Assembly: GCA_903813345.2 (NCBI GenBank)
Contig: CAIIXF020000004.1
Coordinates: 31,313,986 to 31,377,985, forward strand
Length of the DNA: 64,000 nucleotides
Direction of reading: 5' to 3'
Origin: Owenia fusiformis
Taxonomy: Eukaryota; Annelida; Polychaeta; Sabellida; Oweniidae
Part shown: piece by piece, positions 1 to 13,100 of the stretch
Position numbering within the stretch: the stretch's first letter is position 1
How the letters are laid out: each line of letters starts with the position of its first letter
The notes under the pieces: model-generated
The model's input: only the letters and a program-made list of their open reading frames with translations
What the model was told of the DNA's origin: nothing
Database searches by the model: none
Position numbers and translations under genes: made by a program

Positions 1-72
1 TTTTGTCCTAATTCCCGAGAATTATTTAAAGACATGTATTGTAATTTGTTTGTAATTTGTATCATGTATTAA

Positions 73-889
73 CACAGGCTGGTATCGAAAGATTTGTCCG
101 CTGTGACGGAGCATGTTGTTTTTTATAAAATCACTAAGAATACTTCACAATTTATTTTTTAACTCATATGTTTCATTATATCAAAGAAAATTACTTACTC
201 CATGCAATGGATATATCATTTGCGGGTAACATTCACTTCTATTTGAAGTTCAATAACGGCTAAGAGTAAAAGCTATTGAAAACGGCGCCAGAGTATCATA
301 CTCTAAAATGTACCATTTCTTTTTAACTTTTTAATGGCATGATATAGTGACATGATAATATGTACATATGTTTTCAGCATAACTCTGAGGGTATTAATAA
401 AACATTGATGTATTGGGTCTTTTTAATTTTTTAATAAAAAATAATGTTTAATGTTTTGTCCGCTGTGACGGAGCAGTTGCAAATATGAACTGTGAAACTA
501 CTCCGTCACAGCGGACAAAATTTTGAACATAATTTTTTATGAAAAAATTAAAAAGACCCAATACATCCAGATCTCATTAATACATTCAGAGTTATGCTGA
601 AAACATATGTAAATATTATTGTGTCACTATATCATGCCATTAAAAGGTTAAAAAAGAAATGGTACATTTTAGAGTATGATACCCTGGCGCCGCTTTCAAT
701 AGCTTTTACTCCAAGCGTTATTGGACTTCAAACAAAATTGAAGGTTACGCGCAAATGATATATCCATTGCATGGAGTAAGTTATTTTCTTATATAACAAA
801 ACCAAAAATAAATTGTGAAGTATTCTTTGTGTTTTTATGAAAATAGCATCCTCAGTCACAGCAGACAAATCTTTCGATACCAGCCTGTG
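73..889. mobile_element. 817-bp fold-back (palindromic) DNA element with 5-bp target duplication
   Basis: Two arms of about 400 bp are near-perfect reverse complements around a centre near 488. The ends are CACAGGCTGG and CCAGCCTGTG, flanked by ATTAA at 68-72 and 890-894. The 19-bp motif TTGTCCGCTGTGACGGAGC occurs near the outer end of the left arm (94-112), again near its inner end (455-473), and twice in reverse in the right arm (502-520 and the diverged outer copy 849-867). Each arm is therefore itself bounded by direct repeats. No transposase frame; non-autonomous. Confidence 0.85.
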
Positions 890-913
890 ATTAAAACATT
901 GAATAAAAAACAC

Positions 914-1114
914 CTTTTGTCCGTCAATTCCTGGCAGTCCGTCAAAGCCTGGTTGCCCTGGGAAACCATTTGCTCCTTTGAGTCCTTGACCTCCAGGGAA
1001 TCCAGGTTCTCCTTGATATCCGTTGGGGCCAGGGATTGGTGTTGCAGGAATAGCCTCTCCCAAGTCTCCACGGTCACCATCAAGACCATCAAGTCCTGGT
1101 AGTCCATCGGGTCC
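914..1114 (-). CDS. COL4A1-like: Collagen IV alpha-1-type exon 17: Gly-X-Y, last exon in window
   Basis: Sixty-seven codons (residues 589-655) with an interruption [11 protein letters not shown] (607-617) and an RGD at 603-605. The acceptor is ACAAG. The donor reads AAG|GTGTTT, weak at the +4/+5 positions, and is only 24 bp from the end of the 817-bp fold-back element. The next exon lies left of position 1. Confidence 0.9.
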
Positions 1115-4100
1115 CTTGTAATTATAAAGAACAATATGTAAAACAAGTCATAAACATGCAAAATGTCACCACCTGTCATTTGTTACAGACACCAGATGCC
1201 AAACACTGTATGCTGAACAATGTGAACATCAACTGCCAAACACCTAACACAATCCACAAAAAGTAACCACTAATCCAACCTGCAAGATCAATTTTATAGA
1301 TTTGTATCTTTTTTCAAGTATTCATGATTTCACAACATAATCAAGAGCTCCACAAATTTAATGTGTTTTACTTTAATCCTGGATTTGCAAAATTTCCTCG
1401 ACTAAAGTATAACCACCGGTGTCCAAGATTTCTAAGCCATATTTATCTAAGCAATGACAATCTAATAAAAAAAAGCTTTGCTATACTGCATTGCAACCTC
1501 ACTGATTTTACATATTTAATATATTTACAGTAGTAGTATATTTGTTTATTAAAGTCTCACATGTCTCCTGGACATCAAGCCGTTGCCGGCTTAGGAGAGA
1601 CTATAAAATGTAGTACATTAAAATTCAATTTTTAAAATGGTGTTTAAAATATAATCAGTTTAGCCATATTAAAATATTAATGTTCTTCTGTGTTTCATTA
1701 TATTAATCAATGTATTGGCTAAAGTCCTATGTAGGTTGGAGTTCATAATGAGAGCATATTGAACTAGATTATTGCACTGATTAAAGTCACTATATAAAAT
1801 ATTCATTTTGTTTATAAGTTCTTGCCTTTGTTGTTCATACATATTGCAAGATAAAAGAATGTGTCTTTCATCTTCAATTGAGCCTGTCCCACATATACAA
1901 AGTCTGTTATCAATGGGAGTTGGTGGTCTACAGTATCTGCCAGTCTCTATATGGATTTTCAGTGTCCCTGATCTAAGCTGAGCTATGTGCCTCCTCTGGT
2001 TCCTATTGAGCTGGTTTACAACATAACCCTCAGGTTCAACTGCATGTGTTTTGTGTAGCCTGTAGGTACGTAACTTGTTACCATTTATTGGAGCTTTGCT
2101 GTCATCCCAGAGATTATGCATCCATGTGGTGTGATCCGCCGAAATAAGCAGTTGCTTGAAGGCTTGAAGTTTTGTCTTTACATTAGATATATATGGTTCA
2201 TTGAAGTATTCTGTTCCAGACGATTCAAATAACAAGGTAGTCTGCATTTCCCATGACTTTGATCGTCCTGGAAAAGTACATGATGATGACCATATAAAGA
2301 CTTTCCTATTGAGACGGTCATGGTCCATGTTAGTTAGCCTACAGAACAGACGTGCAATTTCCACACGCTGTTTAGTGTAAATTGATGGCCATGCCATGTC
2401 TCCGGTGGTGGCTATGTTTGGTGCACATTTCCCAAGGCATAGAAAATAACGACATGCTCTGTTCTGTATGGCATTTATGCATGAATACTGTCTTGTACCC
2501 CATATTCCAGCTCCATATAGGAGAATTGGCTGGACCATAGTTTCAAAAAGTCTTGTGTATACTTTATATGGGAATCCTCCAAAGGATTTAAATTTGGCAA
2601 TCACCGCTCCAAGAGCTCGGTTGGCAGATTTTGCGAGTATTTTTACTGATTCATTATAGTCCAGATGTTCATTAAAATACAGTCCCAGATATTTATAATC
2701 ATGTGTGTAATCAAGTGTAATTTCACCACATATAAATTGTTTCTGGCATCGATTAACATTTTTGGGGCGGAAATGCATTATTTTGGTTTTGTCTTTATTA
2801 ATCTGTACTCTCCACTTTTTGCACCATTCATTTAATATATTAAGTAGTTGTTGTAGATTATCTGGGCTTGGGGCGATCAAAATAATATCATCTGCATATG
2901 CTAAAATACCTATGTTAGTCCCTCCAATGTCAATGCCATATCCAGTGGTATTGATTTCTGATATAAGGTCATTGAGATATATCGAAAAAAGCGTGGGCGA
3001 TAATTTGCACCCCTGTTTCAGACCACAGGTCACGTCAAACCATTCTGTAGTGCTGCCGTCACTCATCCTTACTGCACACTGAACATCCTTTACATATTCA
3101 ACGAATTTTCATGTTTAACGTATTTACATATTTAACATATTTACCATGAAGGACTTATATTTTCTTCTATTTGATGGAATATCTAATATTTGAATTTTTT
3201 GCATAATTTTCTATGAGAAGAACTTTGGTTAATACAGTAATTTTTGGGGAGGTTGCCAGAATTTAATTTTTTCGAAAAAAAGATCATGCTAATTACCTAT
3301 TAACTCAATGTTAAAATACCTTTATTAATTTAAGGATTACAATTTTAAGGTTATACTACAATCTCCATGTTAACAATGTTTTTTACTTTTTATGTCAATG
3401 GAGTTTTACATAACAAAGAATGGAAGTAACTAATAAATATGTTATGAAATCATTTTGTAATATGAACCACATAATGCAAGTTCACAGAGTTCATAACTGT
3501 TGAGGAAAAATTATTATGGGCAGTTATACACCCCCCCCCCCCCTTGTGTTGTACACAAGCCTGTATATTCCATGTATTATTAATGTATGAAAAATTAAAT
3601 GAATTACTTTGAAATTGAATTGAATTGAAATCAAGCAATTGATTAACTTTTGTAAGTTTTTCCATTGTGAATACTGGTATACAGCCAGACCAACACAAGT
3701 GCTGCCATCTATTTATCCATGTAATTAGCAACTGGTCTATTTCTAAAATGAAGCTGCAAACCTTATTGATTTAATAAAAAATTCTTACATTTAATCCTGG
3801 TAAGCCATCATTGCCTCTGAGACCAGGTAGACCCTTTTCTCCGGGGCGTCCATTTGGACCTTTTGGACCTGAAAAGCCTGGTAGACCTGGGAATCCATCG
3901 TCACCTTGGTCCCCCTTAGGACCATTTATTCCATCACGGCATGGGCCACAATCATCACCTCTGCCACCTATAATTAATATGTAAGGGGTGATTTGTATGA
4001 ACCGGTAAATGGTATGAACCAGTAAATGGTATAAACCAGTAAATGGTATGAACCAGTAAATGGTATAAACCAGTAAATGGTATGAACCAGTAAATGGTCT

Positions 4101-7100
4101 GAACCAGTAAATGGTATGAGCCAGTAAATGGTATAAACCAGTAAATGGTATGAACCAGTAAATGGTATGAACCAGTAAATGGTATGAACCAGTGAATGGT
4201 ATGAACCAGTAAGGGAGAGAACCAATTCTACACAATCAGAGATAGCCGACCAATTATCTTTTTGGATAAAAGATAGAATTAGAGAGGAGTAGAGATTAAG
4301 AGATTAAGGGGTAGGGTTAAAAGATCTTTTGCTATTTTTCTCTTAAAGCTTCCAATTCCTTAAGTGTTATTTTGTACATTATTTTAACTAATGTCGCTAA
4401 ACTCACACATAATATGTTAAAATACCAGGTCATTCAATAAGTTCACGGAAAAATACACAACAAATATGAACATGATTGGTTTAAAATTATTCTCACAACG
4501 ATAGAGATTCGTGCAGCACTTTTTGAACAACCCTAATAAATAATATTTCATATCTTAATCTGGGCAAAACTCTTTGAACAACCTTAATAAAAGTCAATGT
4601 ACCTCTCAATCCAGGAAGACCATCCCGTCCATCAATTCCATTAATTCCGGGATCACCAGGTATTCCAGGTGGACCTTGGAACCCTGGGGTACCTTCACCC
4701 CTGAAGCTACCGCGACGTCCTTTTGTTCCTTCATCTCCAAGGGGCCCCCTACTGCCTGGAAATCCATCACGTCCTGGTCGACCAGGATCCCCTCTATCTC
4801 CTAGGTCGCCATAAGCAGTTTCACCTGAAAATCAAAGGTTAATGAAAAGATATTCTGTAATTAAACACCAAATCAAATTTCTTTTTCTGTAATTACCATC
4901 GTATTCAATCATAACATTGATGAAATACAGTATGATAGAGAAAGTCAAAATATCTATTCACATAAAATGTCAAGTTTCCCTAGGAAAGGAAGTTATTAGA
5001 CAATAATAGAGGAAAGGAAGTTATTAGACAATAAGTTATACAAGGGGAGATCAATAAGTAATGGACACTTTTTGTTTCACTCTTCTTATACCCTGACAAA
5101 AGCTACCTTTTTATGACATTTGCATAGATGAGTAAGCCTTGCCAAAATTTATCAATATATCTATTCAGACTTTTTCAACTAAAACTAATTAGGTATACAT
5201 TTTTAAAAAATATGTACATGAATGTTTAGAATTATGGTCCTCAGAATTTTTTGTCCCTTTCATAGTATTTACTTGCCATTGAGTGTAAAGGTATAAGGAA
5301 AATAGTTCGAATAAGGTTACCTGGAAAAACAATTGTGAGGGGGACTGTATTAAATCTCTGGGGGGGTCATAATTTTACATATTCACGGACATGTTCTCTT
5401 AAAAAAGGGGGTACCTTTAATATCCCAAGTAATTACAAGTTCTAACCCAGAAAAAAATTCTTACCTGGTTGACCTTTGTCACCGTCTCTACCAGGTAGAC
5501 CGACTCGCCCTGGTCGTCCTGGGATTCCATCCAATCCTGGCAGTCCTGAATCTCCCGTGTCACCTTTCATAGAGAATCCTGGGATACCATCAGCTCCTGG
5601 GTATCCATTGGGTCCAGGGAAACCTGGTTCTCCTTGGAAACCTGGTTCTCCTGGACGACCTTCCCGTCCTATGGGAAAATAAAAATTTTCATTTTATTTA
5701 TTAAAATCATATAAATACACTGTATGTACATAATAGTGATAAAAACACCCCATTAAATGCTTAGTACTGTAATCTACTTAAATTAATAAACAAAGGAAAT
5801 TTGTTTTTTATTATAAATAAAACCTCGGCTGATTCACTTATGAAAGGCAGGATCAGATCTAGCAATGACGTTCATTACTTTGTTGCTTTATCTTGACAAA
5901 AATTGTTTCAATCTTAGAATAGTTTGGGCTCATATTATTCATTGTCATGTCTATTTTCTAAAAATACCCCAAGTATATACTTTATCTGAGGAAAACTAAC
6001 GATTTTTACAAATACGCAAACTTTTGTATAAAAATGGATACCATTCTTTATTTGGGAGAATTTAAATATTTCCCCCCATTTTTGCACTTTGAATCTTAAT
6101 AACTTCACCAATTGATAACATTTCACGGATCATTTGGGAGATTTTATATTTAAGCCTGTAAGGAATACATTCGGAGATCAATTGTACATATTGCTTGCAA
6201 TTTTGTCACTCCCCACAGATCTGATTCTGCCTTTAACAACATATGAAAATATTAAGTATTTTAAGACATTACAAAATTATATTTATTTTCTCAGTGAAGC
6301 CATCAAATGTTGTGGAAACCATACATTTAGCTAATTCAAGATTTATATGTGGGGTCTGGTGCCAAAACAGAATTTCTCAAGCACAATATATCTTGTATAG
6401 CACTTCAAATCATTCAATAACTTAAAATGTATTTTATGATTATCTACAAGGTGTCACAAAAAATGACATACTCTCCATGACACACAATTAATGTATCACT
6501 TATTTGTTTCTGCTGTAGAGGAAGGTGTCATTTTTGTATGATGTATTTTGTATAATATGATAAGTCAAGTCTTTCTATATTTTCTTGACTCAACTTTCAA
6601 TAAATACAGGGTGACCCAAAAAGGTGAGCTCAACGTTTTTGTTTACTTCCTGTAGACGTTTCTTTCTTACCTGGAAGTCCGCGGAATCCATCATCTCCTG
6701 GGTCTCCCTGTGGCCCTACCCTAGGCTTGGTTTCCTTCCCGGTGCCTGGGGGTCCAATATCTCCCTGGGGTCCCCTCCGACCATCAAACCCATCAGATCC
6801 TCGCGCTCCCTGTAGGGCAGAGCAAGAAGTCATTATTAAAAAAATTGTCTTAAATTTTGTATACATTAGGATGTAAGAAGTTGAAGAGGAAATAAAAAAT
6901 ACTACACGAGAAAATAAGGTACATACGGGCTTAAGTCAAAAATCAAAAATTAGTACCGTGGGTACTGGGCTCACATGGTGACAGAAAAAAACGGATATAG
7001 TTTTTTGCTGATTTTTTGTAACAAAATTATTTCAAGCCACTTGCCACTATTTTGGACTGACTGAGAGACAGATGGACAAATCAATGCTAAGTAAAATAGC

Positions 7101-10100
7101 TGAAAAAAAACGGATATAATTTTTGCCAATTATTTGTAACAAAATTATTTCATACAACTACTCTTTACAGTGACATGGCTTTTCGCAATGCAAGACACCT
7201 GAAATTATTTGTAAAGCTAGGAAATGGGCCAAAATTGAATTTCGCGAGACAAAATGGCGACCATTTTGAAATCAGGCAAGCTTTTGAACCAGGAGTCATA
7301 GGGGAGTCTTTTGTATTGATGTTGAACAAAAATAATTTGAAACTGGAATCCTATCGACAGAGGTTTTAAGCAAATGGTCCAAAAGAGGATTTAGCGAGAC
7401 AGATGGACAAATCAATGTTAACTAAAATGGCTGAAAATAAAAAAAACGGATATAATATTTTGCCAATTTTTTGTAACAAAATTATTTCATACATCTACTC
7501 TTTACATAGACATGGATTTTTACAATGTATAAAACAGGAATCCTATCGACAGAGGTTTTAAAACGTGCCACTGTTACGGAAAGTGGATTTTACGAGTCAG
7601 ATAGACAAATCAATGTTAACTAAAATGGCTGAAAATAAAAAAATGGATATAATTTTTCAACAAAATTATTTCATATATCTACCCTTTACATTGACATGGA
7701 TTTTTACAATGTAGCACACCTGAAATTATTTGTAAAGCTAAGAAATGGGTCAAAAGTGAATTTCGCGAGACAAAAGTGACGGCCATTTTGAAAATAGGTG
7801 AGCTTTTGAACCAGGAGTCATAGGGGAGTTTTCTGTATTGATGTTGGACAGAAATAACTTAAAACAGGAATCCTATCGACAGAGGTTTTAAAACGTGCCA
7901 CTATTGTTGACGGACGGACAGACAGACGGACGGACAGACAGACGGACGAGTGAGTGATTGCAAAAGCTCACCATGTGAGCTAATAATAAAAATGTCATCC
8001 ATACCTTCACTCCATCAAAGCCATCTCGGCCATCTGGGCCAGGTCTTCCAGAGAATCCTTTAGGACCAATTGCGCCCTCTGGTCCATATTTACCTCTCTT
8101 GCCCTAGAAAAAAAGAAATTATTCTGAATGAAAAAATATTAAGGTAATTTCAGGAGTAAATTTACAATTATAGTAAAATGACAAACTTTTTTGGCAAAAA
8201 CAAATAATTTGGAAAATATCCAAAACATAACAACTTGATGTAAAAAGTACATACTCTCTTTCCTTGGTTTCCTTGCATTCCAGCGTCTCCTTTAGCACCA
8301 GGTATTCCGTCAAGACCCTGTTAAATAAATATTTCAAACATTCAACATATTTCAAAGTTTGTGACTGTTATCATTTTGTGATCAGTTGAATACAGGTCAC
8401 ATGTCATGTTTCTCAGTCTGTGATTGGACGAACATAGGTCACATGTTTTTTTATTCTATGATTGGTTGAACACAGGTCACATTTCTCAGTCTGATTGGTT
8501 GAACACAGGTCACATGTCATGTTTCTCAGTATGTGATTGGTTGAACACAGGCCACATGTCATGTTTTTAAGTCTGATTGGTTGAACACAGGTCACATGTC
8601 ATATGATATTCACTGAGATGTTCCCTCTTGAAAAGTAGATAGGTAGGTATCCACAGATTTTCAAAAACTACATTGTTGATCTGTTAATATATAGGGCAAA
8701 ATATTTTGGCCCATACATCCCCAATAGGAGATAATATTCATATTTTTACTTCAGTAGTAAAAATGATAAAAGTGTACATACATCACGACCAGGTAGTCCA
8801 GGAAGTCCCATGTCACCTCCGTCACCATCCGGACCTTTCACACCAGGGAATCCCTTTGGTCCTTGACGAATTGAGTCCTCAGGGCGCCCAATGGCGGCAG
8901 ATTTACCTGGGGGACCTGGGGGTCCTTGAAATCCTGGAGCTCCCTAAAATGAATATGTTTCAATGTAAAATTTGTTCAGGCATTTATAACATTAGTGTCA
9001 AATGAAAGATTGATCCTATTAAATATTAATGAAATAATAGCAATGAATGTGTTTTTCAATTGTTTCCACAGTATTTATTTCTTAAGTTTACATTTCATGT
9101 GAAAGCGTTTAAGCGTTTTACCCTTTGGCCTTTGGGTCCCTGTACTCCGAGTCCCATCTGTCCCTTGGGTCCTGGAAGACCAGGAATTCCAGCATCACCC
9201 TAAAAATAGAAACAAAGACGTCAGTTATTGATATCCACATGCTCTTCAGTCCATGATTGGTTGAACACAGATTTTGTTTCACGTTTCTCATTCTGTGATT
9301 GGTTGACTACAGATCACATGTCATGTCTCTCATTCAATGATTGGTTGAACACAAATCACATGACTGTCATTTTTCTAATTCTGCAATTGGTTGAACACAG
9401 ATCACATGTCATGTTTCTCACTCTGTAATTGGTTGAACACAGATCACATGTCATGTTTCTCACACTGTGATTGGTTGAACACAGATCACATGTCATGTTT
9501 CTAACTCTGTGATTGGTTGATCACACACCAAATGTAATAAAATTCCTTGCTGATTCAACTCTTCTACCCTACTTCTGATTTCAACACATAACCAATGGAT
9601 AATTGCTATGTATTTGATGAAACTTACTGGCTCCCCAACATCTCCATCCTCCCCTTGGTCGCCTGGGTAACCGTCAGGTCCAGGTGGGCCCTGGAATATC
9701 CAAACAAACATAATATAGGTTAATTAATAGTAATTCAAATTATTGACAATAATTTCATTTATGGCAATGTGAGAGTCGGTTAAGGTTTAGGTATGAACAA
9801 GCCCTAAGAAGACCATTCCCCGGTTATCCCAGGTAAATGTTTCTGGTAAGTTACACTGAACGAAACATCAAGCTTCAGATCTCGAGAGTACGAGATGAGA
9901 CTTTGGACGAGATATCGATAGGATTGTAGTTGGAGGGTTTTCTCCCTAGGTGCGTACAAAATCCATTAACATCAATGTAAGTTATACAGTTCGATTCTTT
10001 TCCCTCACCTCCTTCCCCAGCTTACACCACCAGTTGGAGATTTATTTTCGCCCAAGAAGATGAGTTGGAGATGGTATTATAATATATCCAATTGAGCTAA

Positions 10101-13100
10101 TTAACAGATATGTCAAATTGTAAACTCTTGTAGCTAATTAACTTAAATTAGCCATTATTTTCCAAGGTATTGTGTTTTGTGTTAATTGGCTCAATATTTA
10201 TTTATATTAATTTTATATTAACAATTTTACATGTACGACTCTCACGGCCATATCTATACTCTACATGAACATAAATACAGTAAATGCAATGCTATTGGGA
10301 TCTATAATGCCAGTTTGATGATTTGTGGCTGAAATATAGCTTTTCTATATTTAGTAAAGTTTAGTACTAGATAGTAGTTTTAGTGAGTAGTTGTGACTAA
10401 TATCACATGATGTGACATGATACAAGATGTCCATAAAAGTTATATATATGAACAAAGAAGTACAAAGAAATCAATAAAAGATATTATCAAAATAATACAG
10501 TGCTACAAATCGTGAATATTCAAAGTATATATTCATGTTATTATGAGAAATATGAACGTTTCAAATATTACATCACAATGTTTAGGTATAGACTATGGCC
10601 AAGTATCACTATTAATATAAAAAATAATATTGAGTTTAGAATTGCCCTTTAAAATATTTTTGAATTCCTGGAGTTTACATGAACCATTCCGATAACCCCT
10701 GACTATAATGACTACAATAACCCCTGACTACAATATCAGTCTGACAATCACAACTCACATCAAATCCATCTTGTCCTGGTTCCCCCCTGTCTCCCTTCAG
10801 TCCAAGTCCTCCGGGTCCTGATATCTCCTCACCCGGCGCACCCTGTAATATAATACAATAGAGTACAATAGAAAACAATACAATACAATCACAACAATAC
10901 AGTACAATACAGTACAGTACAGAACAGTACAGTACAGTACAATGGGATACATTTCAAAGTACAGTACAATATCAAAATACAAAATATAAAGTAAAATGAT
11001 TCTTACATTATTGTCTGATTTTCTCTTTTTAAACATAATCAACTTTTAACATGCTTTACCTTTAATACCTCCTACAAAACAATTACATAATAAATAAATA
11101 AACTCACAGGAAGACCAGGGAACCCATCTCTTCCAGGGAAACCATCACTTCCAGGTCGACCCGGTTGTCCTCTTAAGCCTTCTTCACCCTGTATAAACAC
11201 AATGGGCAAATAACATTAACAAAAAAAAAAAATTTGAATAAACTCCCTGATTTTCTTAAATTTCCATATAATTTCACTCAAGAAAGGCATTTTAAAATCT
11301 GAGTGTATATTTAATATTTAGCACTTCTATAGAATTAAAAGAGTACAATCTTGTATTTCTATACAATTTAGAGTGTTGACTACATCCCTGATTACTTTAT
11401 TCCTTGCTAATTCCCTTCTATTTCAATCTAGTGATTTACCTTTGTACCGTTGCAGCCATCTAGACCTTTGGGTCCTACAGGCCCATCAGTTCCATTGAGA
11501 CCCTAAAAAATAAAAAAAAACTTGTTTATTTAAAGGTTACACATCCAAGATCAGGGGCGTAGGAAGGTGTAAATTCAACACTACGCCAAAAATATGAAAA
11601 AATTGTGTCAAATCTTAACGAATCAAAACGCCTCTTTTATGCTCGTAAAACGTAATTTTTATGGTAATACCTTTCTAATTGTACTTAAAATGTTCGAATG
11701 TTTTTCATGATATAAAATCACCATGGAAAGCCGATCTTTTAAATCTCAACAATACAGATTAAAGAAACTAGTATGATCAATAGAAACATGTCCGTGATCG
11801 ATGATACAACATAACTCTAATGTCTTCAACTTTTTTTATAAGATAAATAAAGCCCATGCAAAAGTCAACGTGACATTTTGTGGTAAATTGTTTTTTTCCT
11901 TTCAAAATAATTATTGGTGCCTAAATGCTTTATTTCCTAAAAAAATAATCTATTATATTTCAAATAAAATAGAAATTAGGGTAATTGCTTTCCTAGAACT
12001 GAAGTTGAAATGTACTTTCATTTTTACTGGCTTAAACTTCCAACTATCATAACCCTCTACCCCAAATCACCTTGATTTTTACGCCAAAAAGTGCCATTTA
12101 TCGTGGCCGAAGCTAGAAAAAGTAACAGAGGAACAAAAACCTTGCAAAGAGTACAATTTATTAACAATGAGGAAATATGACTAAAGAACATAAGGAAATT
12201 ATTAAGCTATTTCATTCTAGCTTTTCAACACTACGCATTGGCGTTTTGGCGTATATTGTTTCTACGCCACTGAAGATCTAAGACCCCCTGCATAAAACAT
12301 TTTAGAGGTAAGATAATCCACGGTGTCTCAAGACATCTTGACTTTATGTCCTTTATATTTACATTGTAACCTATTTTAACGGGGCCAATAATGCCTCGGC
12401 GTAGGTCCTATACTTATTTTTATTTGTATTTACTGTCTGATATTATCAAAAAATAGAGTAAACATAAACTAAAAAAATAAAAAAACATCTTGAACTAGCC
12501 AAAACATTTTGAAATGCAAGTCATAGAAAGATGTCTTATAAGCTGAAAACCTTGCCAAACATTTTCTGTTTTTGCTCACGCTTTTGAAAATATATTTCCT
12601 CTGTATGAATGTATTTTAAAAGATTTATTTTTTTTGAAAAGGGAAAATGGGATCGCCATCGCTTTAAACTGCGACTTCACGGCCCTTCAGCCATTACTGA
12701 ACTGATCGGTTTTTCATTTTTATTGAGATCTACCTCCTCAAAGACATCACGGAAAAACAAATGTAAAATCAAATATATTTTGTAAGTTGTCTTGAAAAAA
12801 CTGCCTGAATATTTGTTAGTGCTCTTAGCGAAGTTAAGCGAAGTAAAGTGTAAAGTTTCCAAGTGACATACACAGACATCAGGCCCCTAGCCAGAATTTT
12901 TCAAGGGGGGTTCACTTTTCCCAAAATTCTAGGGGGGTTCACTTTTGCCTATTTGACCAAAAATCACACAAAAAATGGCCAGAATGGTGAAAAACTGCAT
13001 GATTTTGAAAGAAATTTTGGCCAGGGGGGGTGGTTCACGCGAACCCCCCGAACCCCCCTGGCTACAGGCCTGGACATACATTAAAAAGGCCATGAGGCCG

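Larger units (their letters stand above)
1529..3122 (-). mobile_element. 5'-truncated LINE insertion with 22-bp target-site duplication
   Basis: A 1,594-bp insert bounded by 22-bp direct repeats at 1507-1528 and 3123-3144 that differ at one base. It holds the C-terminal half of a reverse transcriptase frame, a 3' untranslated part and a short TAC-type tail. It lies in sense orientation within a collagen intron. The small divergence of the duplications suggests a fairly recent insertion. The clade is not certain; Jockey/CR1/I-like by the C-terminal Cys motif. Confidence 0.88.

Noticed and set aside
3974-4235. Tyr/Trp/Leu-rich frames of 83-154 codons
   Set aside because: Translation of the 17-bp minisatellite, partly fused to the true exon 16 frame.
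8413-9530. CRISPR-like regularly spaced repeats
   Set aside because: Units are contiguous 42-bp tandem repeats without unique spacers, in introns of an animal gene.
10797-11042. 81-codon frame rich in Tyr, Leu and Val
   Set aside because: Translation of the CAATA/CAGTA microsatellite.
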